From: Allobosea sp. BH3
GTDB lineage: Bacteria; Pseudomonadota; Alphaproteobacteria; Rhizobiales; Beijerinckiaceae
Direction of reading: 5' to 3'
Assembly (NCBI RefSeq): GCF_025499465.1
Contig: NZ_JAIMCA010000004.1
Span: 496,001 to 560,000 of the forward strand
DNA length: 64,000 nt
Shown: piece after piece, positions 50,938 to 59,672 of the stretch
Layout of the letters: each line of letters begins with the position of its first letter
How positions within the stretch are numbered: position 1 is the stretch's first letter
Notes under the pieces: generated by a model
Told to the model about the DNA's origin: nothing
The model's database searches: none
What the model saw: the letters and a program-made list of their open reading frames with translations, nothing else
Position numbers and translations under genes: made by a program

Positions 50938-53061
50938 ATGCAGGCCATGAGTCGCGAACGTCAGGACGATCTGCCACAGGACGAGTTCGAGGACGAGGAG
51001 GAGGCCCTCCCCGCCACCGAACCCGTGCTCGCTCCCGAGGCGGCACCCGGCGCGCTCAAGGCCGGCATCGAGGTCATCCAGCAATTCGCCAAGCACCTGC
51101 CGAACGGGCCGGGCGTCTACCGGATGTTCGATCGGGCCGGCGAGGTGCTCTATGTCGGCAAGGCTAAGAGCCTGAAGAACCGCGTGACCTCCTATGCCCG
51201 CGGCATGGCGCATACCAACGCCGTCGCCCGGATGATCGCCGAGACGGCGAACATGGAGTTCGTCACCACCGGCACCGAAACCGAGGCCCTGCTGCTCGAG
51301 TCGAACCTCATCAAGCAGCTCAGGCCGCGCTACAACGTGCTGCTGCGCGACGACAAGTCGTTTCCCTATATCCTCCTGAGCGGCGACCACGAGGCGCCGG
51401 CGCTGGTCAAGCATCGCGGCTCGCGCCATCGCAAGGGCGACTATTTCGGCCCCTTCGCCTCGGTCTGGGCTGTTACGCGCACCATCGATGCGCTGCAGAA
51501 GGCCTTCCTGATCCGCACCTGCTCGGATTCCTTCTACGAGAACCGTACGCGCCCCTGCCTGCTCTTCCAGATCAAGCGCTGCGCCGGCCCCTGCACCGGG
51601 GAAATCCCGATCCCCGAGTATCAGGCCCTCGCCGGACAGGCCCGCGACTTCCTCTCCGGCCGCTCCTCCGCCGTGAAGCAGCTTCTCTCCGCCCGGATGC
51701 AGGAGGCTGCCGAGGAGCTGGAATTCGAGAAGGCAGCCCGCTATCGCGACCGGCTCGCCGCGCTCTCGGCCGTGCAGGCGGGGCAGGACATCAATACGCA
51801 AGGCGTCGAGGAGGCGGATGTCTTCGCCATCGACGAGCAGGCCGGCCAGTTCTGCGTCGAGATCTTCTTCTTCCGCAATCACCAGAACTGGGGCAACCGC
51901 GCCCTCTTCCCCCGCGCCGACCGCTCGCTGACGCCGGCAGAGGTGCTCGCCTCCGTCGTCGCCCAGTTCTACGACGACAAGCCGCCGCCGCGCCTCGTGC
52001 TGCTCTCGCACCCGGTCGAGGAGATCGAGCTGATCGCGCAGGCGCTTTCGGCGCGGGCCGGCCGCAAGGTCGAGGTCGCGCATCCCAAGCGCGGCGAGCG
52101 CGCCGACCTGATGGCGCACGCCCTCAAGAACGCCCGCGAAGCGCTCTCGCGCAAGCTCGCCGATAATGCCGGCCAGAGCGCGCTGCTCGCCGCGCTCGGC
52201 GCCGCCTTCGGCATGGAAAGCGCGCCCCGCCGGGTCGAGGTCTACGACAACTCCCACATCATGGGCACGAACGCGGTCGGCGGCATGATCGTCGCGGGGC
52301 CGGACGGCTTCGTGAAGAACCAGTACCGCACCTTCAACATCTCGACCGACACCATCGCGGGCGACGATTTCGGCATGATGCGCGAGGTGCTGACGCGCAG
52401 GTTCGCGAAGCTCGCGAAGGAGGAAGGCTTCTCCCTCAGCCCTCATCCAGAGGAGGCCGCCGACGCAGCCGTCCCGAAGGATGCTCCAGAGGGCGATGGA
52501 ACTTCGGCGATCATCCTTCGAGACGCGCCTGACGGCGCTCCTCAGGATGAGGGCTCACGCGGAAAAATCCGCAAGGCTCCGAAACCGCGCAAGGACGAAG
52601 ATGGTTTCCCCTCCCGCCCCGACCTCGTCATCGTCGACGGCGGCAAGGGCCAGTTCGGCGCAGCGCTCAAGATCATGCGCGAGCTCGGCGCGGCCGATAT
52701 CCCCCTCGTCGCGATCGCCAAGGGCGAGGACAGGAACGCCATGCGCGAGACTTTCCACATGGCGGGCCGCGAGCCCTTCAAGCTGCAGCCGCGCGATCCG
52801 GCGCTCTACTTCATCCAGCGCCTGCGCGACGAGGCGCATCGCTTCGCCATCGGCACGCACCGGGCCAAGCGCAAGCGCGAGACGATGAAGAACCCGCTCG
52901 ACGAGATTCCGGGCATCGGCCCCTCGAGAAAAAGGGCGCTCCTGCTGCATTTCGGCACGGTCAAGGCGATCCAGCGCGCCAAGCTCGACGACCTGATGCG
53001 CACGCCCGGCGTCAATGCCGCGACCGCCAAGGCGGTCCATGATTTCTTCCATGATGCCTGA
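50938..53061 (+). CDS. uvrC: Excinuclease ABC subunit C with a repeat-derived insertion
   Basis: 707 residues; E. coli UvrC has 610. The GIY-YIG domain ([24 protein letters not shown], in parts, from about residue 55), the UVR helix pair ([20 protein letters not shown]), the RNase H-like nuclease with [19 protein letters not shown] and [12 protein letters not shown], the conserved His in [10 protein letters not shown], and C-terminal helix-hairpin-helix motifs ([27 protein letters not shown]) are intact. About residues 501-540 ([19 protein letters not shown]...) derive from an in-frame palindromic repeat. Start may be 50938 or ATG 50947. Confidence 0.96.
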   Translation: MQAMSRERQDDLPQDEFEDEEEALPATEPVLAPEAAPGALKAGIEVIQQFAKHLPNGPGVYRMFDRAGEVLYVGKAKSLKNRVTSYARGMAHTNAVARMIAETANMEFVTTGTETEALLLESNLIKQLRPRYNVLLRDDKSFPYILLSGDHEAPALVKHRGSRHRKGDYFGPFASVWAVTRTIDALQKAFLIRTCSDSFYENRTRPCLLFQIKRCAGPCTGEIPIPEYQALAGQARDFLSGRSSAVKQLLSARMQEAAEELEFEKAARYRDRLAALSAVQAGQDINTQGVEEADVFAIDEQAGQFCVEIFFFRNHQNWGNRALFPRADRSLTPAEVLASVVAQFYDDKPPPRLVLLSHPVEEIELIAQALSARAGRKVEVAHPKRGERADLMAHALKNAREALSRKLADNAGQSALLAALGAAFGMESAPRRVEVYDNSHIMGTNAVGGMIVAGPDGFVKNQYRTFNISTDTIAGDDFGMMREVLTRRFAKLAKEEGFSLSPHPEEAADAAVPKDAPEGDGTSAIILRDAPDGAPQDEGSRGKIRKAPKPRKDEDGFPSRPDLVIVDGGKGQFGAALKIMRELGAADIPLVAIAKGEDRNAMRETFHMAGREPFKLQPRDPALYFIQRLRDEAHRFAIGTHRAKRKRETMKNPLDEIPGIGPSRKRALLLHFGTVKAIQRAKLDDLMRTPGVNAATAKAVHDFFHDA
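52438..52554. repeat. Family A palindromic repeat inserted in frame in uvrC
   Basis: AGCCCTCATCC at the left and GGATGAGGGCT at the right end, plus the inner CGAAGGATG / CATCCTTCGAGACG arms, match the intergenic copy at 1466-1578. Length (117 bp) is a multiple of three, no stop codon is created, and the host frame is kept. It encodes about 39 Asp/Glu/Pro/Ala-rich residues in the linker between the two halves of the UvrC nuclease domain. Confidence 0.85.
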
Positions 53062-53127
53062 GGCATCTGGCCGCCTCGCGGCTTTGCGTGTTGACGCTGT
53101 CATGGTCGCGCTGCTTTGGTTCTCGTC

Positions 53128-53739
53128 GTGACGATTCTTCCAGACGCCATCAGGCGGCGGGGCCCTTGGTCGCTGCCGAACCTCCTCACCTACGGCCGGA
53201 TCCTCGCGATCCCCGCGCTGGTGGCTATCCTGTTCTGGCCGCGCGACGACTGGATGCGCTGGATGGCCCTGGCGATCTACACGGTTGCCGCGATCACGGA
53301 CTATCTCGACGGCTACATCGCTCGCGCCTGGAGCCAGCAATCGGCCATCGGCCGCATGCTCGACCCCATCGCCGACAAGCTGCTCGTGGCTGCCCTGCTG
53401 CTGATGCTGGTGGCGGACGGCACCATCCATGGCTGGACGCTCTGGGCCGCCATCGTCATCCTCTGCCGCGAAATCCTCGTCTCGGGCCTGCGTGAGTTCC
53501 TGGCGGAGCTGAAAGTCAGCGTCCCGGTCAGCAAGGTCGCGAAATGGAAAACGACGGCGCAGCTCTTCGCCCTCGGCTTCCTCATTGCGGGCCCCGCCGG
53601 CGACAAGGTTTTGCCCGGCAACACCACAATCGGCATCGTCCTGCTCTGGGCGGCGGCCGGCCTGACGATCTACACCGGCTGGGACTATTTCAACGCCGGC
53701 GTCCGCCATCTCGTCGCGCAGGACGAGCGCACGCCATGA
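53128..53739 (+). CDS. pgsA: CDP-diacylglycerol-glycerol-3-phosphate 3-phosphatidyltransferase
   Basis: Makes phosphatidylglycerophosphate for phosphatidylglycerol and cardiolipin. Start taken at GTG 53128 (VTILPDAIRRRGPWSLPNLL); TTG at 53116 is possible. The 203-residue membrane protein has the CDP-alcohol phosphotransferase motif DYLDGYIARAWSQQSAIGRM followed by LDPIAD, with all conserved Asp, Gly and Arg residues, and about five transmembrane segments. It follows uvrC by 66 bp, the usual alphaproteobacterial order uvrC-pgsA-moaD-moaE. Its product is the lipid substrate of Lgt. Confidence 0.95.
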   Translation: MTILPDAIRRRGPWSLPNLLTYGRILAIPALVAILFWPRDDWMRWMALAIYTVAAITDYLDGYIARAWSQQSAIGRMLDPIADKLLVAALLLMLVADGTIHGWTLWAAIVILCREILVSGLREFLAELKVSVPVSKVAKWKTTAQLFALGFLIAGPAGDKVLPGNTTIGIVLLWAAAGLTIYTGWDYFNAGVRHLVAQDERTP

Positions 53740-53763
53740 GAACCCTGCGATGAGAACCTTGCG
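53736..53763 (+). repeat. 14-bp tandem duplication between pgsA and moaD
   Basis: ATGAGAACCCTGCG (53736-53749) is followed by ATGAGAACCTTGCG (53750-53763), one mismatch, then by the moaD start ATGAGC. The first copy contains the pgsA stop (ATGA). The duplication creates three ATGA motifs in a row at the gene junction. Confidence 0.8.
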
Positions 53764-54057
53764 ATGAGCAGCGCAGTCGCCACAGCGGCAGCCGGCACGC
53801 GCCCGGTCCGCATCGTCTATTTTGCCTGGGTGCGGGAGCGTGTCGGGCTCCCCGAGGAAACGCTCGACATTCCCGCCGATCTCGCCACCGTCGCGGATCT
53901 CGTGCGCTGGCTGAAGGCGCGTGGCGAAGGCTACGAGGCCGCTTTCGAGAATGAGAAGATCGTGCGCGCCGCGCTCGACCATGTCCACGCCAAGCCGCAG
54001 GCCGCTCTCGGAACCGCCCGCGAGATCGCCTTCTTCCCGCCGATGACCGGCGGCTGA
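53764..54057 (+). CDS. moaD: Molybdopterin synthase small subunit MoaD
   Basis: 97 residues with the ubiquitin-like beta-grasp fold: VRIVYFAWVRERVGLPEETL, a central LATVADLVRWLKARG, and the C-terminal diglycine FFPPMTGG that becomes a thiocarboxylate to deliver sulfur to precursor Z. It pairs with MoaE 8 bp downstream. The cofactor produced serves molybdoenzymes such as the sulfite-oxidase-like protein at 7447-8556. An N-terminal extension (MSSAVATAAAGTR) precedes the fold. Confidence 0.94.
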   Translation: MSSAVATAAAGTRPVRIVYFAWVRERVGLPEETLDIPADLATVADLVRWLKARGEGYEAAFENEKIVRAALDHVHAKPQAALGTAREIAFFPPMTGG

Positions 54058-54065
54058 GGCCGTCC

Positions 54066-54521
54066 ATGACGCCCCTCATCCGGATCCAGCGCGAGGATTT
54101 CTCGCTTCAGGACGAGATCGACGCTCTGAGTACCGGCCGCGCCGATATCGGCGCCGTGGTCTCCTTCACCGGGCTCTGCCGCGACGAAGCCGGCACGCTC
54201 ACGGCTCTCGAACTGGAACACTACCCCGGCATGGCCGAAGTGGAGATGAGCCGCGTCGCCACCGAAGCTGTGGAGCGCTGGCCGCTGATGGGGCTGGTCG
54301 CGATCCACCGCTATGGGCTGATCCGGCCGGGCGAGCAGATCGTGCTGGTGCTCGCGGCCTCGGCGCATCGCCGCGCCGCCTTCGAGGCCGCCGATTTCAT
54401 GATGGATTACCTCAAGACCCGCGCCCCGTTCTGGAAGCGCGAGCACCGCGCCGACGGCACGCTCGGCGGCTGGGTCGAGGCCAAGGCGGAGGATGACGAT
54501 GCCGCGCAGCGCTGGAGCTGA
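54066..54521 (+). CDS. moaE: Molybdopterin synthase catalytic subunit MoaE
   Basis: 151 residues. MoaE landmarks: IGAVVSFTGLCRDEAGTL near residue 37, LELEHYPGMAEVEMSRV, HRYGLIRPGEQIVLVLAASAHRRAAFEAADFMMDYLKTRAPFWKRE (in parts) with the conserved Lys and Arg that bind the precursor, and GGWVEAKAEDDD at the end. It forms the heterotetramer with MoaD. The downstream gene starts inside its 3' end (overlap of 23-29 nt). Confidence 0.95.
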   Translation: MTPLIRIQREDFSLQDEIDALSTGRADIGAVVSFTGLCRDEAGTLTALELEHYPGMAEVEMSRVATEAVERWPLMGLVAIHRYGLIRPGEQIVLVLAASAHRRAAFEAADFMMDYLKTRAPFWKREHRADGTLGGWVEAKAEDDDAAQRWS

Positions 54522-55566
54522 CACCGGTTTTGCTGCGTTGCTCCTTTCGCTGGCCCTGTGTGCGCCGGCGCAGGCCCAGATCGGCGAGATGAAGGTTTTC
54601 CGCGACTGGATCGCCGGCTGCGACAACACCAGGGCCTGCACAGCGCTCTCGCTGCCGAACGAGGCCGACGACGAAATCGCCTTTCTGCGCCTCGACCGCC
54701 CGGCCGGGCCGACCGGCGCGCCGACACTCGCCCTCAAGCTGCGGGCATCGAAACTCCCGAAGCAGTTTTCGCTGGAACTCGCATTGGATGGCGCCCCCTT
54801 CCCGGCTGCCGGCCGTCGCCTGCAGACGACGAGCATCGATAGCGAAACCGCAGAAATCGCGATTGCGCCCGCCGATGCCGACGCGTTGATAGCGGCCGCG
54901 CGCAAGGCCACGACGCTGACGGCGAAGATCGAGGCGCGAAGCTTCAAGCTCTCGCTCGCGGGCTCGGTCGCGGCCATGCTCTGGATCGACGAGCGGCAGG
55001 GGCGGCTGAACACGCCGTCCGCGCTGATCCGCAAGGGGACGGCCGTGACCGTGCCGCCCGCGCCGCCGCTCCCCGTCATCGCCAGCAAGCCGGCCATGGG
55101 CAAGCCCTTGCCGAAGGAGCAAGCCGCGGCGCTGGTGAAAGCCATGCGCGCCGAACTGAACCGGCGCGAGCCGGATTCCTGCGAGGAAATGTCCGAGGGT
55201 TCCGACGGCGCCTTTCCGTTGGACGATTCGACAAGGCTGATCGTCATCGCCTGCTCGCGGGGCGCCTACAACGTCGCCAGCCAGTTCTGGCTGGTGCCCG
55301 GGCGCGACGTCGCGAAGGCCAAGCCCGCCGAGTTCGAAGGCAACCGCGGTCGCGAGGGCAATGAACTGGTCAACGCGGATTACGACCCGAAGTCGGGCCG
55401 CGTCATGTTCTACGCCAAGGGCCGCGGCATCGGCGATTGCGGCACATCCGGCTCCTATGGCTGGAACGGGACGCGGTTCGCCGTGCTCCAGCTCAGCGGG
55501 ATGGACATCTGCCGCCTCATTTCCGGCGATGACTGGATCACGTTGTTCAGGAGCGACGAGAAGTAG
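54499..55566 (+). CDS. DUF1176 domain protein, exported
   Basis: 355 residues; ATG 54499 is chosen because GGAGG then has 6-nt spacing (ATG 54493 would abut it). It overlaps moaE by 23 nt in another frame. Signal peptide: GFAALLLSLALCAPAQAQ. DUF1176 features: VFRDWIAGCDNTRACTALSL, then SAGSVAAMLWIDERQGR-like region, SCEEMSEG, LIVIACSRGAYNVASQFWLV, and GDCGTSGSYGWNGTRFAVLQLSGMDICRL (in parts). Several cysteine pairs fit periplasmic disulfides. Function unknown. Translationally linked to moaE. Confidence 0.88.
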   Translation: MPRSAGADTGFAALLLSLALCAPAQAQIGEMKVFRDWIAGCDNTRACTALSLPNEADDEIAFLRLDRPAGPTGAPTLALKLRASKLPKQFSLELALDGAPFPAAGRRLQTTSIDSETAEIAIAPADADALIAAARKATTLTAKIEARSFKLSLAGSVAAMLWIDERQGRLNTPSALIRKGTAVTVPPAPPLPVIASKPAMGKPLPKEQAAALVKAMRAELNRREPDSCEEMSEGSDGAFPLDDSTRLIVIACSRGAYNVASQFWLVPGRDVAKAKPAEFEGNRGREGNELVNADYDPKSGRVMFYAKGRGIGDCGTSGSYGWNGTRFAVLQLSGMDICRLISGDDWITLFRSDEK

Positions 55567-55580
55567 AGCGTATCGATTTC

Positions 55581-55638
55581 GCACGGAGCCACGCCGTCAT
55601 CCCGGATCTGCGCGGCTACGCCGCTTGTCCGGGATGAT
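55581..55638. repeat. Palindromic repeat family B, short copy
   Basis: Same lead-in as at 34970 (GCACGGAGCCACGCCGTCAT), then outer arms GTCATCCCGGA (55596-55606) and TCCGGGATGAT (55628-55638) around GCGCGGC. It follows the DUF1176 gene by 15 bp and lacks the inner long arms of the larger copy. Confidence 0.75.
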
Positions 55639-55776
55639 GTGGCGTTCCTCAATGGAAGAGGCCTGGCTCGCCGAATGCGCAAAGGGGCCGCATCGCTGCG
55701 ACCCCTTCTTCAAACCTCGTTCCATGGCCTCCGGCGTTGACCTTGCCGGGCCGCTTCCAGAGCGACCTCGCGGCTC

Positions 55777-56664
55777 TCACGCCGCCTTCGACGCCGGGCG
55801 CACCGATGCCGAATAATCTTCCATGATCACCTTGCCCATATTGCCGGTGATGAAGTTGTAGGGACCGATCTCAGAGACGAGCGTCACCTCGGCAGCCGAT
55901 CCGGTGATGAAGCATTCCGAGAAGCCTTCGAGCTCTTCCGGCCGGATGCGCCGCTCCACCACCTCGAAGCCGCGCTGGCGGCACAGCTCGATCACCGACT
56001 GGCGCGTGAGGCCGTTCAGGAAGCGATCCGCCTGCGGCGTGTGGATCACGCCATCCTTGATGAAGAAGATGTTGGCGCCGGTGCATTCGGCGACATTGCC
56101 TTCCCAATCGAGCATCATCGCGTCGGCATAGCCGGCGCGCTCCGCCTTATGCTTGGAGAGCGTGGCGATCATGTAGAGCCCCGCCGCCTTGGCATGGACC
56201 GGCGCGCAGGCCGGGTCGGGCCGGCGATAGGCGGCGACATCGAGGCGGATGCCCTTCAGCTTCTGCGCCATGTCGAACATGCTCGGCCACTCCCACACCG
56301 CGATCGCGGTATGGATCGTGTTGTTGAGGCCCGAGACGGCCATCATCTCAGAGCCGCGCCAGGCGACCGGGCGGACATAGGCGTCCTTGAGGCCGTTCTC
56401 GCGCAGGCAGAGATATTTGGCCTCGTCGATCTCGGCGACCGAATAGGGGATCGTGAAATCCATGATCTCGGCCGACTTGTGGAAGCGCTTCGTGTGCTCC
56501 GTGCACTTGTAGATCACGCCGTCATAGGAGCGTTCGCCCTCGAACACGCAGGAGCCGTAATGGAGCCCATGGGTCAGTACGTGCACCTTCGCGTCCTTCC
56601 ACGGCACGAGCTTGCCGTCGAACCAGATGACGCCATCGCGCTGGTCGAAAGGAATGACTGACAT
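55777..56664 (-). CDS. ilvE: Branched-chain amino acid aminotransferase
   Basis: Last step of leucine, isoleucine and valine synthesis with PLP. Start at 56664 (MSVIPFDQRDGVIWFDGKLV) after AGGAGAAGG. 295 residues of the class IV fold: VHVLTHGLHYGSCVFEGERSY, the PLP lysine in PVHAKAAGLYMIATLS, DWEGNVAECTGANIFFIKDG, and NGLTRQSVIEL. Functionally joined to leuC-leuD at 15309-18069. It is divergent from the MarR-type gene; a palindrome in between may control one or both. Confidence 0.93.
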   Translation of the reverse strand: MSVIPFDQRDGVIWFDGKLVPWKDAKVHVLTHGLHYGSCVFEGERSYDGVIYKCTEHTKRFHKSAEIMDFTIPYSVAEIDEAKYLCLRENGLKDAYVRPVAWRGSEMMAVSGLNNTIHTAIAVWEWPSMFDMAQKLKGIRLDVAAYRRPDPACAPVHAKAAGLYMIATLSKHKAERAGYADAMMLDWEGNVAECTGANIFFIKDGVIHTPQADRFLNGLTRQSVIELCRQRGFEVVERRIRPEELEGFSECFITGSAAEVTLVSEIGPYNFITGNMGKVIMEDYSASVRPASKAA

Positions 56665-56815
56665 GGGACCTTCTCCTGGGTGCTTCTTGAGGCGCCGGAA
56701 TTCGACACAGGCTTTCCCTGAACGCAAGAACAGGTCTAAAGCTGCATCTCAGCGTCGGACTTTGAAATAATCGTTCGCCCGGCGTGCTTGACCGGTAATC
56801 TTCCGTCTGAGATAT

Positions 56816-56830
56816 GTCAATATCATTGAC
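56816..56830. promoter_or_regulatory. MarR operator candidate
   Basis: GTCAATATCATTGAC is a perfect inverted repeat (6-bp arms, 3-bp spacer) between ilvE and the MarR-type gene, 21 bp before the latter's TTG start. A TTGACC -35-like box lies about 25 bp upstream. Position and symmetry fit autoregulation by the MarR dimer. Confidence 0.6.
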
Positions 56831-56850
56831 CTAAATTTTCGGAGCAGCTT

Positions 56851-57354
56851 TTGTCCCTGGCACGCCCCGATCTCGAAGAAGCCCCGGTCCGCTCGCCTGC
56901 GGAGGCCGTCCCGCACGACCTGATCGAGCTGCTCTTCTTCGCCTATCGCGACTTCGTCGGCGACCCGGACCGCATCCTCGCCGATTACGGCTTCGGCCGC
57001 GCGCATCACCGGGTGCTGCATTTCGTCCAGAGGCGGCCGGGCCTGACCATCGCGGAGCTGCTCGACATCCTGCAGATCACCAAGCAGAGCCTGAACCGCG
57101 TGCTCAAGGAGCTGGTCGAGAAGGGCTATATCGAGCAGCGCACCGGTCGACTGGACAAGCGCCAGCGCCATCTCCACACCACTGCGGCGGGGCAGGATCT
57201 GGCGCTCAGGCTCGTGCGGCTGCAGGCCGAGCGCATCAACCGGGCGCTTGCGAGCGTCGGCCCCGAAGCCGCGGCGACGGCGGCACGATACCTCTCCGCG
57301 CTGATCGACCCTTCCGAGCGCCCCAAGGTGGAGCGCCTGCTCGACGGATCCTGA
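56851..57354 (+). CDS. MarR-family transcriptional regulator (PetP-like)
   Basis: 167 residues with a TTG start at 56851, supported by GGAG six bases upstream. The winged helix spans RAHHRVLHFVQRRPGLTIAELLDIL, recognition helix in TKQSLNRVLKELVEKGYI, wing RTGRLDKRQRHLHTT, and a C-terminal dimerisation helix. With the following response regulator the layout resembles petP-petR of Rhodobacter capsulatus, where PetR is needed for cytochrome bc1 expression; here no bc1 genes are adjacent. Naming is therefore tentative. Confidence 0.88.
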   Translation: MSLARPDLEEAPVRSPAEAVPHDLIELLFFAYRDFVGDPDRILADYGFGRAHHRVLHFVQRRPGLTIAELLDILQITKQSLNRVLKELVEKGYIEQRTGRLDKRQRHLHTTAAGQDLALRLVRLQAERINRALASVGPEAAATAARYLSALIDPSERPKVERLLDGS

Positions 57355-57357
57355 TTT

Positions 57358-57390
57358 CAGCCCTCATCCTGAGGAGCGGCCTTGAAGGGG
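57358..57390. repeat. Palindromic repeat family A, fragment
   Basis: TCAGCCCTCATCCTGAGGAG matches the left arm of the element at 1466, followed by CGGCCTTGAAGGG, a degraded form of CGTCTCGAAGGATG. It lies immediately after the MarR-type stop and ahead of the response regulator. Confidence 0.65.
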
Positions 57391-57469
57391 ACCCGTTTCG
57401 CGCGTTGTGCTATGGCTCGATCGCACTGCGATCTGCCCGAAGCACGGGCGCGAGGACAGAGGAGCGTGG

Positions 57470-58213
57470 ATGATCGCGACCGAGACCCTGGCGAAGCCGG
57501 CCCGCAAGCCCCTGCCTGACGAGGCGCCGCACGTTCTCGTCGTCGATGACGATAGGCGCCTGCGCGACCTGCTCGGCCGCTTTCTCGGCGACAATGGCTA
57601 CCGTGTCACGACCGCCGCCAGCGCCGCCGAGGCCGATAATCGCCTCGGACATCTCGTCTTCGACGCCATCGTGCTCGACGTGATGATGCCCGGCGAGAAC
57701 GGCTTCGACTTCGCGCGCCGCTTCCGGGGGTCTTCCGCCATCCCGATCCTGATGCTGACGGCCCGCGCCGACGGCAAGGACCGGATCAACGGCCTCGAGA
57801 TCGGCGTCGACGATTATCTCGCCAAGCCCTTCGAGCCGCGTGAATTGCTGCTGCGCCTCGGCAACATCCTGAAGCGCACTGTCGTCGTCGAGCCTGCCCA
57901 ATCCGGCGCGCGGCCCGATTTCGTTCGCTTCGGCCCCTTCCTCTACGGGCTGACCCGTGGCGAGTTGCGCAAGGGCGACGAGACCATCCGCCTGACCGAG
58001 CGCGAGCGGGAGATTCTGACCGCACTTGCCGAATGCGCCGGCGAGGTGGTGCCGCGCGAGGATCTCGCCGCGCAGGGTTCCGCCGCCAACGACCGCACCG
58101 TCGATGTGCAGATGAACCGGCTGCGCCGCAAGATCGAGCGCGATCCGGCCGACCCGCTCTATCTCCAGACGGTGCGCGGCGTCGGCTACCGGCTCGTGAC
58201 GGACAGGGCGTGA
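57470..58213 (+). CDS. OmpR-family response regulator (PetR-like)
   Basis: 247 residues, start at 57470 (MIATETLAKPARKPLPDEAP) after AGAGGAG. Receiver domain: VLVVDDDRRLRDLL, phosphoacceptor Asp in IVLDVMMPGENGFD, LTARADGKDRINGLE and the Lys in DDYLAKPFEPREL. The DNA-binding domain has LTEREREILTALAECAGEVV, then VDVQMNRLRRKIERDP and VRGVGYRLV. Its stop overlaps the kinase GTG start (GTGA at 58210). It is the output partner of the following histidine kinase. Confidence 0.95.
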   Translation: MIATETLAKPARKPLPDEAPHVLVVDDDRRLRDLLGRFLGDNGYRVTTAASAAEADNRLGHLVFDAIVLDVMMPGENGFDFARRFRGSSAIPILMLTARADGKDRINGLEIGVDDYLAKPFEPRELLLRLGNILKRTVVVEPAQSGARPDFVRFGPFLYGLTRGELRKGDETIRLTEREREILTALAECAGEVVPREDLAAQGSAANDRTVDVQMNRLRRKIERDPADPLYLQTVRGVGYRLVTDRA

Positions 58214-59667
58214 CCCAACTGCAGCAGGACAGGAAAGGCCCGGCGGCCCTGCGCTTCGCCGCATCTGCGCTCGCTCGTTCCGTCGTGCAGGTGCAGCGGG
58301 GCGCAAGCCGCCTGAATCGCGCGATACGCCCTGCGCTGAGGACCATCGGCAGGCCGCTGCGGCACGTTGCGCGCTACATGCCCAAGGGGCTCTATCCGCG
58401 CGCGCTCGTCATCGTCATCGCGCCGGTCGTGCTCCTGCAGTCAGTCATCGCCTATGTCTTCATGGAGCGGCACTGGCAGACGGTGACGCAGCGGCTCTCC
58501 TCGGCCGTCTCGGCCGATATCGCCATGCTGATCGACGTTTATGAAAGCTATCCGCAGGACCCCGACACTGCGACGCTCTCGCGCATCGCCGCCGAGCGTC
58601 TTGGCATGGACGTCGACATCATCCCCGATTCCGACCTGCCGGCGCCGGGGCCGCGTCCGTTCTTCTCACTGCTCGACAACGCGCTCTCGACCGAGCTCAG
58701 CCTGCAGGTCGCCCGCCCCTTCTGGCTCGACACGGTCGGCCGCTCCAGCCTGATCGAGATCCGCATCAAGCTCGGCAAGGACGTGATGCGCATCCTGACC
58801 CGGCGCAACGCGGCCTATGCCAGCAACAGCCACATCTTCCTGCTCTGGATGATCGGCACCTCGCTGATCCTGCTGACCATCGCGGTGCTGTTCCTGCGCA
58901 ATCAGATCCGCCCCATCCTCAAGCTCGCCGATGCGGCTGAAGCCTTCGGCAAGGGCCGCGAGACGGAGTTCCGCCCGCGCGGCGCCCGCGAGGTCCGCCG
59001 GGCCGGCAATGCCTTCATCGAGATGAAGCGGCGCGTCGAGCGCTCCATCGGCGAACGCACGACGATGCTGAACGGCGTCAGCCACGACCTGCGCACCATC
59101 CTCACCCGCTTCCGGCTTTCGCTCGCCCTGATGGAGCGTTCCTCCGAGATCGAGGCGCTCGAGAAGGATGTCGACGAGATGAGCCGCATGCTCGAGGACT
59201 ATCTCGCCTTCGCGCGCGGCGATGCGGGCGAGGCGGCCGTCGAAACCGACATCCGCGGGCTGCTCGAGGAACTGAAATCCGACGCCGAGCGGCAGGGCCA
59301 TCAGACCGAGCTGACGGTGATCGGCGATCCGCTGGTGGTGGTCCGGCCGGACGCCTTCCGCCGCGTCATGACCAACCTCGTCTCGAATGCGGCCCGATAC
59401 GGTGACCGCATCGCGATCAGCGCCGCCCATGACGCCCGCTACCTGATCGTGATGGTGGACGATGACGGCCCGGGCATCCCGGCGGATCAGCGCGAGGACG
59501 TCTTCAGACCCTTCTTCCGGCTCGACGAGGCCCGCAACGTCGACGGCGGCGGCACCGGGCTCGGCCTCGCGATCGCCCGCGACATCGCCCGCTCCCATGG
59601 CGGCGACATCATGCTGGCGGATTCGCCGCTCGGGGGCTTGCGAGCGACGGTACGACTGCCGGTTTGA
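58210..59667 (+). CDS. Sensor histidine kinase
   Basis: 485 residues, GTG start at 58210 coupled to the regulator stop. Two membrane segments (ALVIVIAPVVLLQSVIAYVF, about 71-90, and IFLLWMIGTSLILLTIAVLF, about 218-237) enclose a periplasmic domain of about 125 residues. HAMP follows, then the H-box GVSHDLRTILTRFRLSLALM (phosphoryl His in SHDLRT), N-box NLVSNAARYG, G1 DDGPGIP and G2 GGGTGLGLAIARDIARSHGG. The RTILTRF form is usual in EnvZ-like kinases. The stimulus is unknown. Confidence 0.95.
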   Translation: MTQLQQDRKGPAALRFAASALARSVVQVQRGASRLNRAIRPALRTIGRPLRHVARYMPKGLYPRALVIVIAPVVLLQSVIAYVFMERHWQTVTQRLSSAVSADIAMLIDVYESYPQDPDTATLSRIAAERLGMDVDIIPDSDLPAPGPRPFFSLLDNALSTELSLQVARPFWLDTVGRSSLIEIRIKLGKDVMRILTRRNAAYASNSHIFLLWMIGTSLILLTIAVLFLRNQIRPILKLADAAEAFGKGRETEFRPRGAREVRRAGNAFIEMKRRVERSIGERTTMLNGVSHDLRTILTRFRLSLALMERSSEIEALEKDVDEMSRMLEDYLAFARGDAGEAAVETDIRGLLEELKSDAERQGHQTELTVIGDPLVVVRPDAFRRVMTNLVSNAARYGDRIAISAAHDARYLIVMVDDDGPGIPADQREDVFRPFFRLDEARNVDGGGTGLGLAIARDIARSHGGDIMLADSPLGGLRATVRLPV

Positions 59668-59672
59668 GGCCT

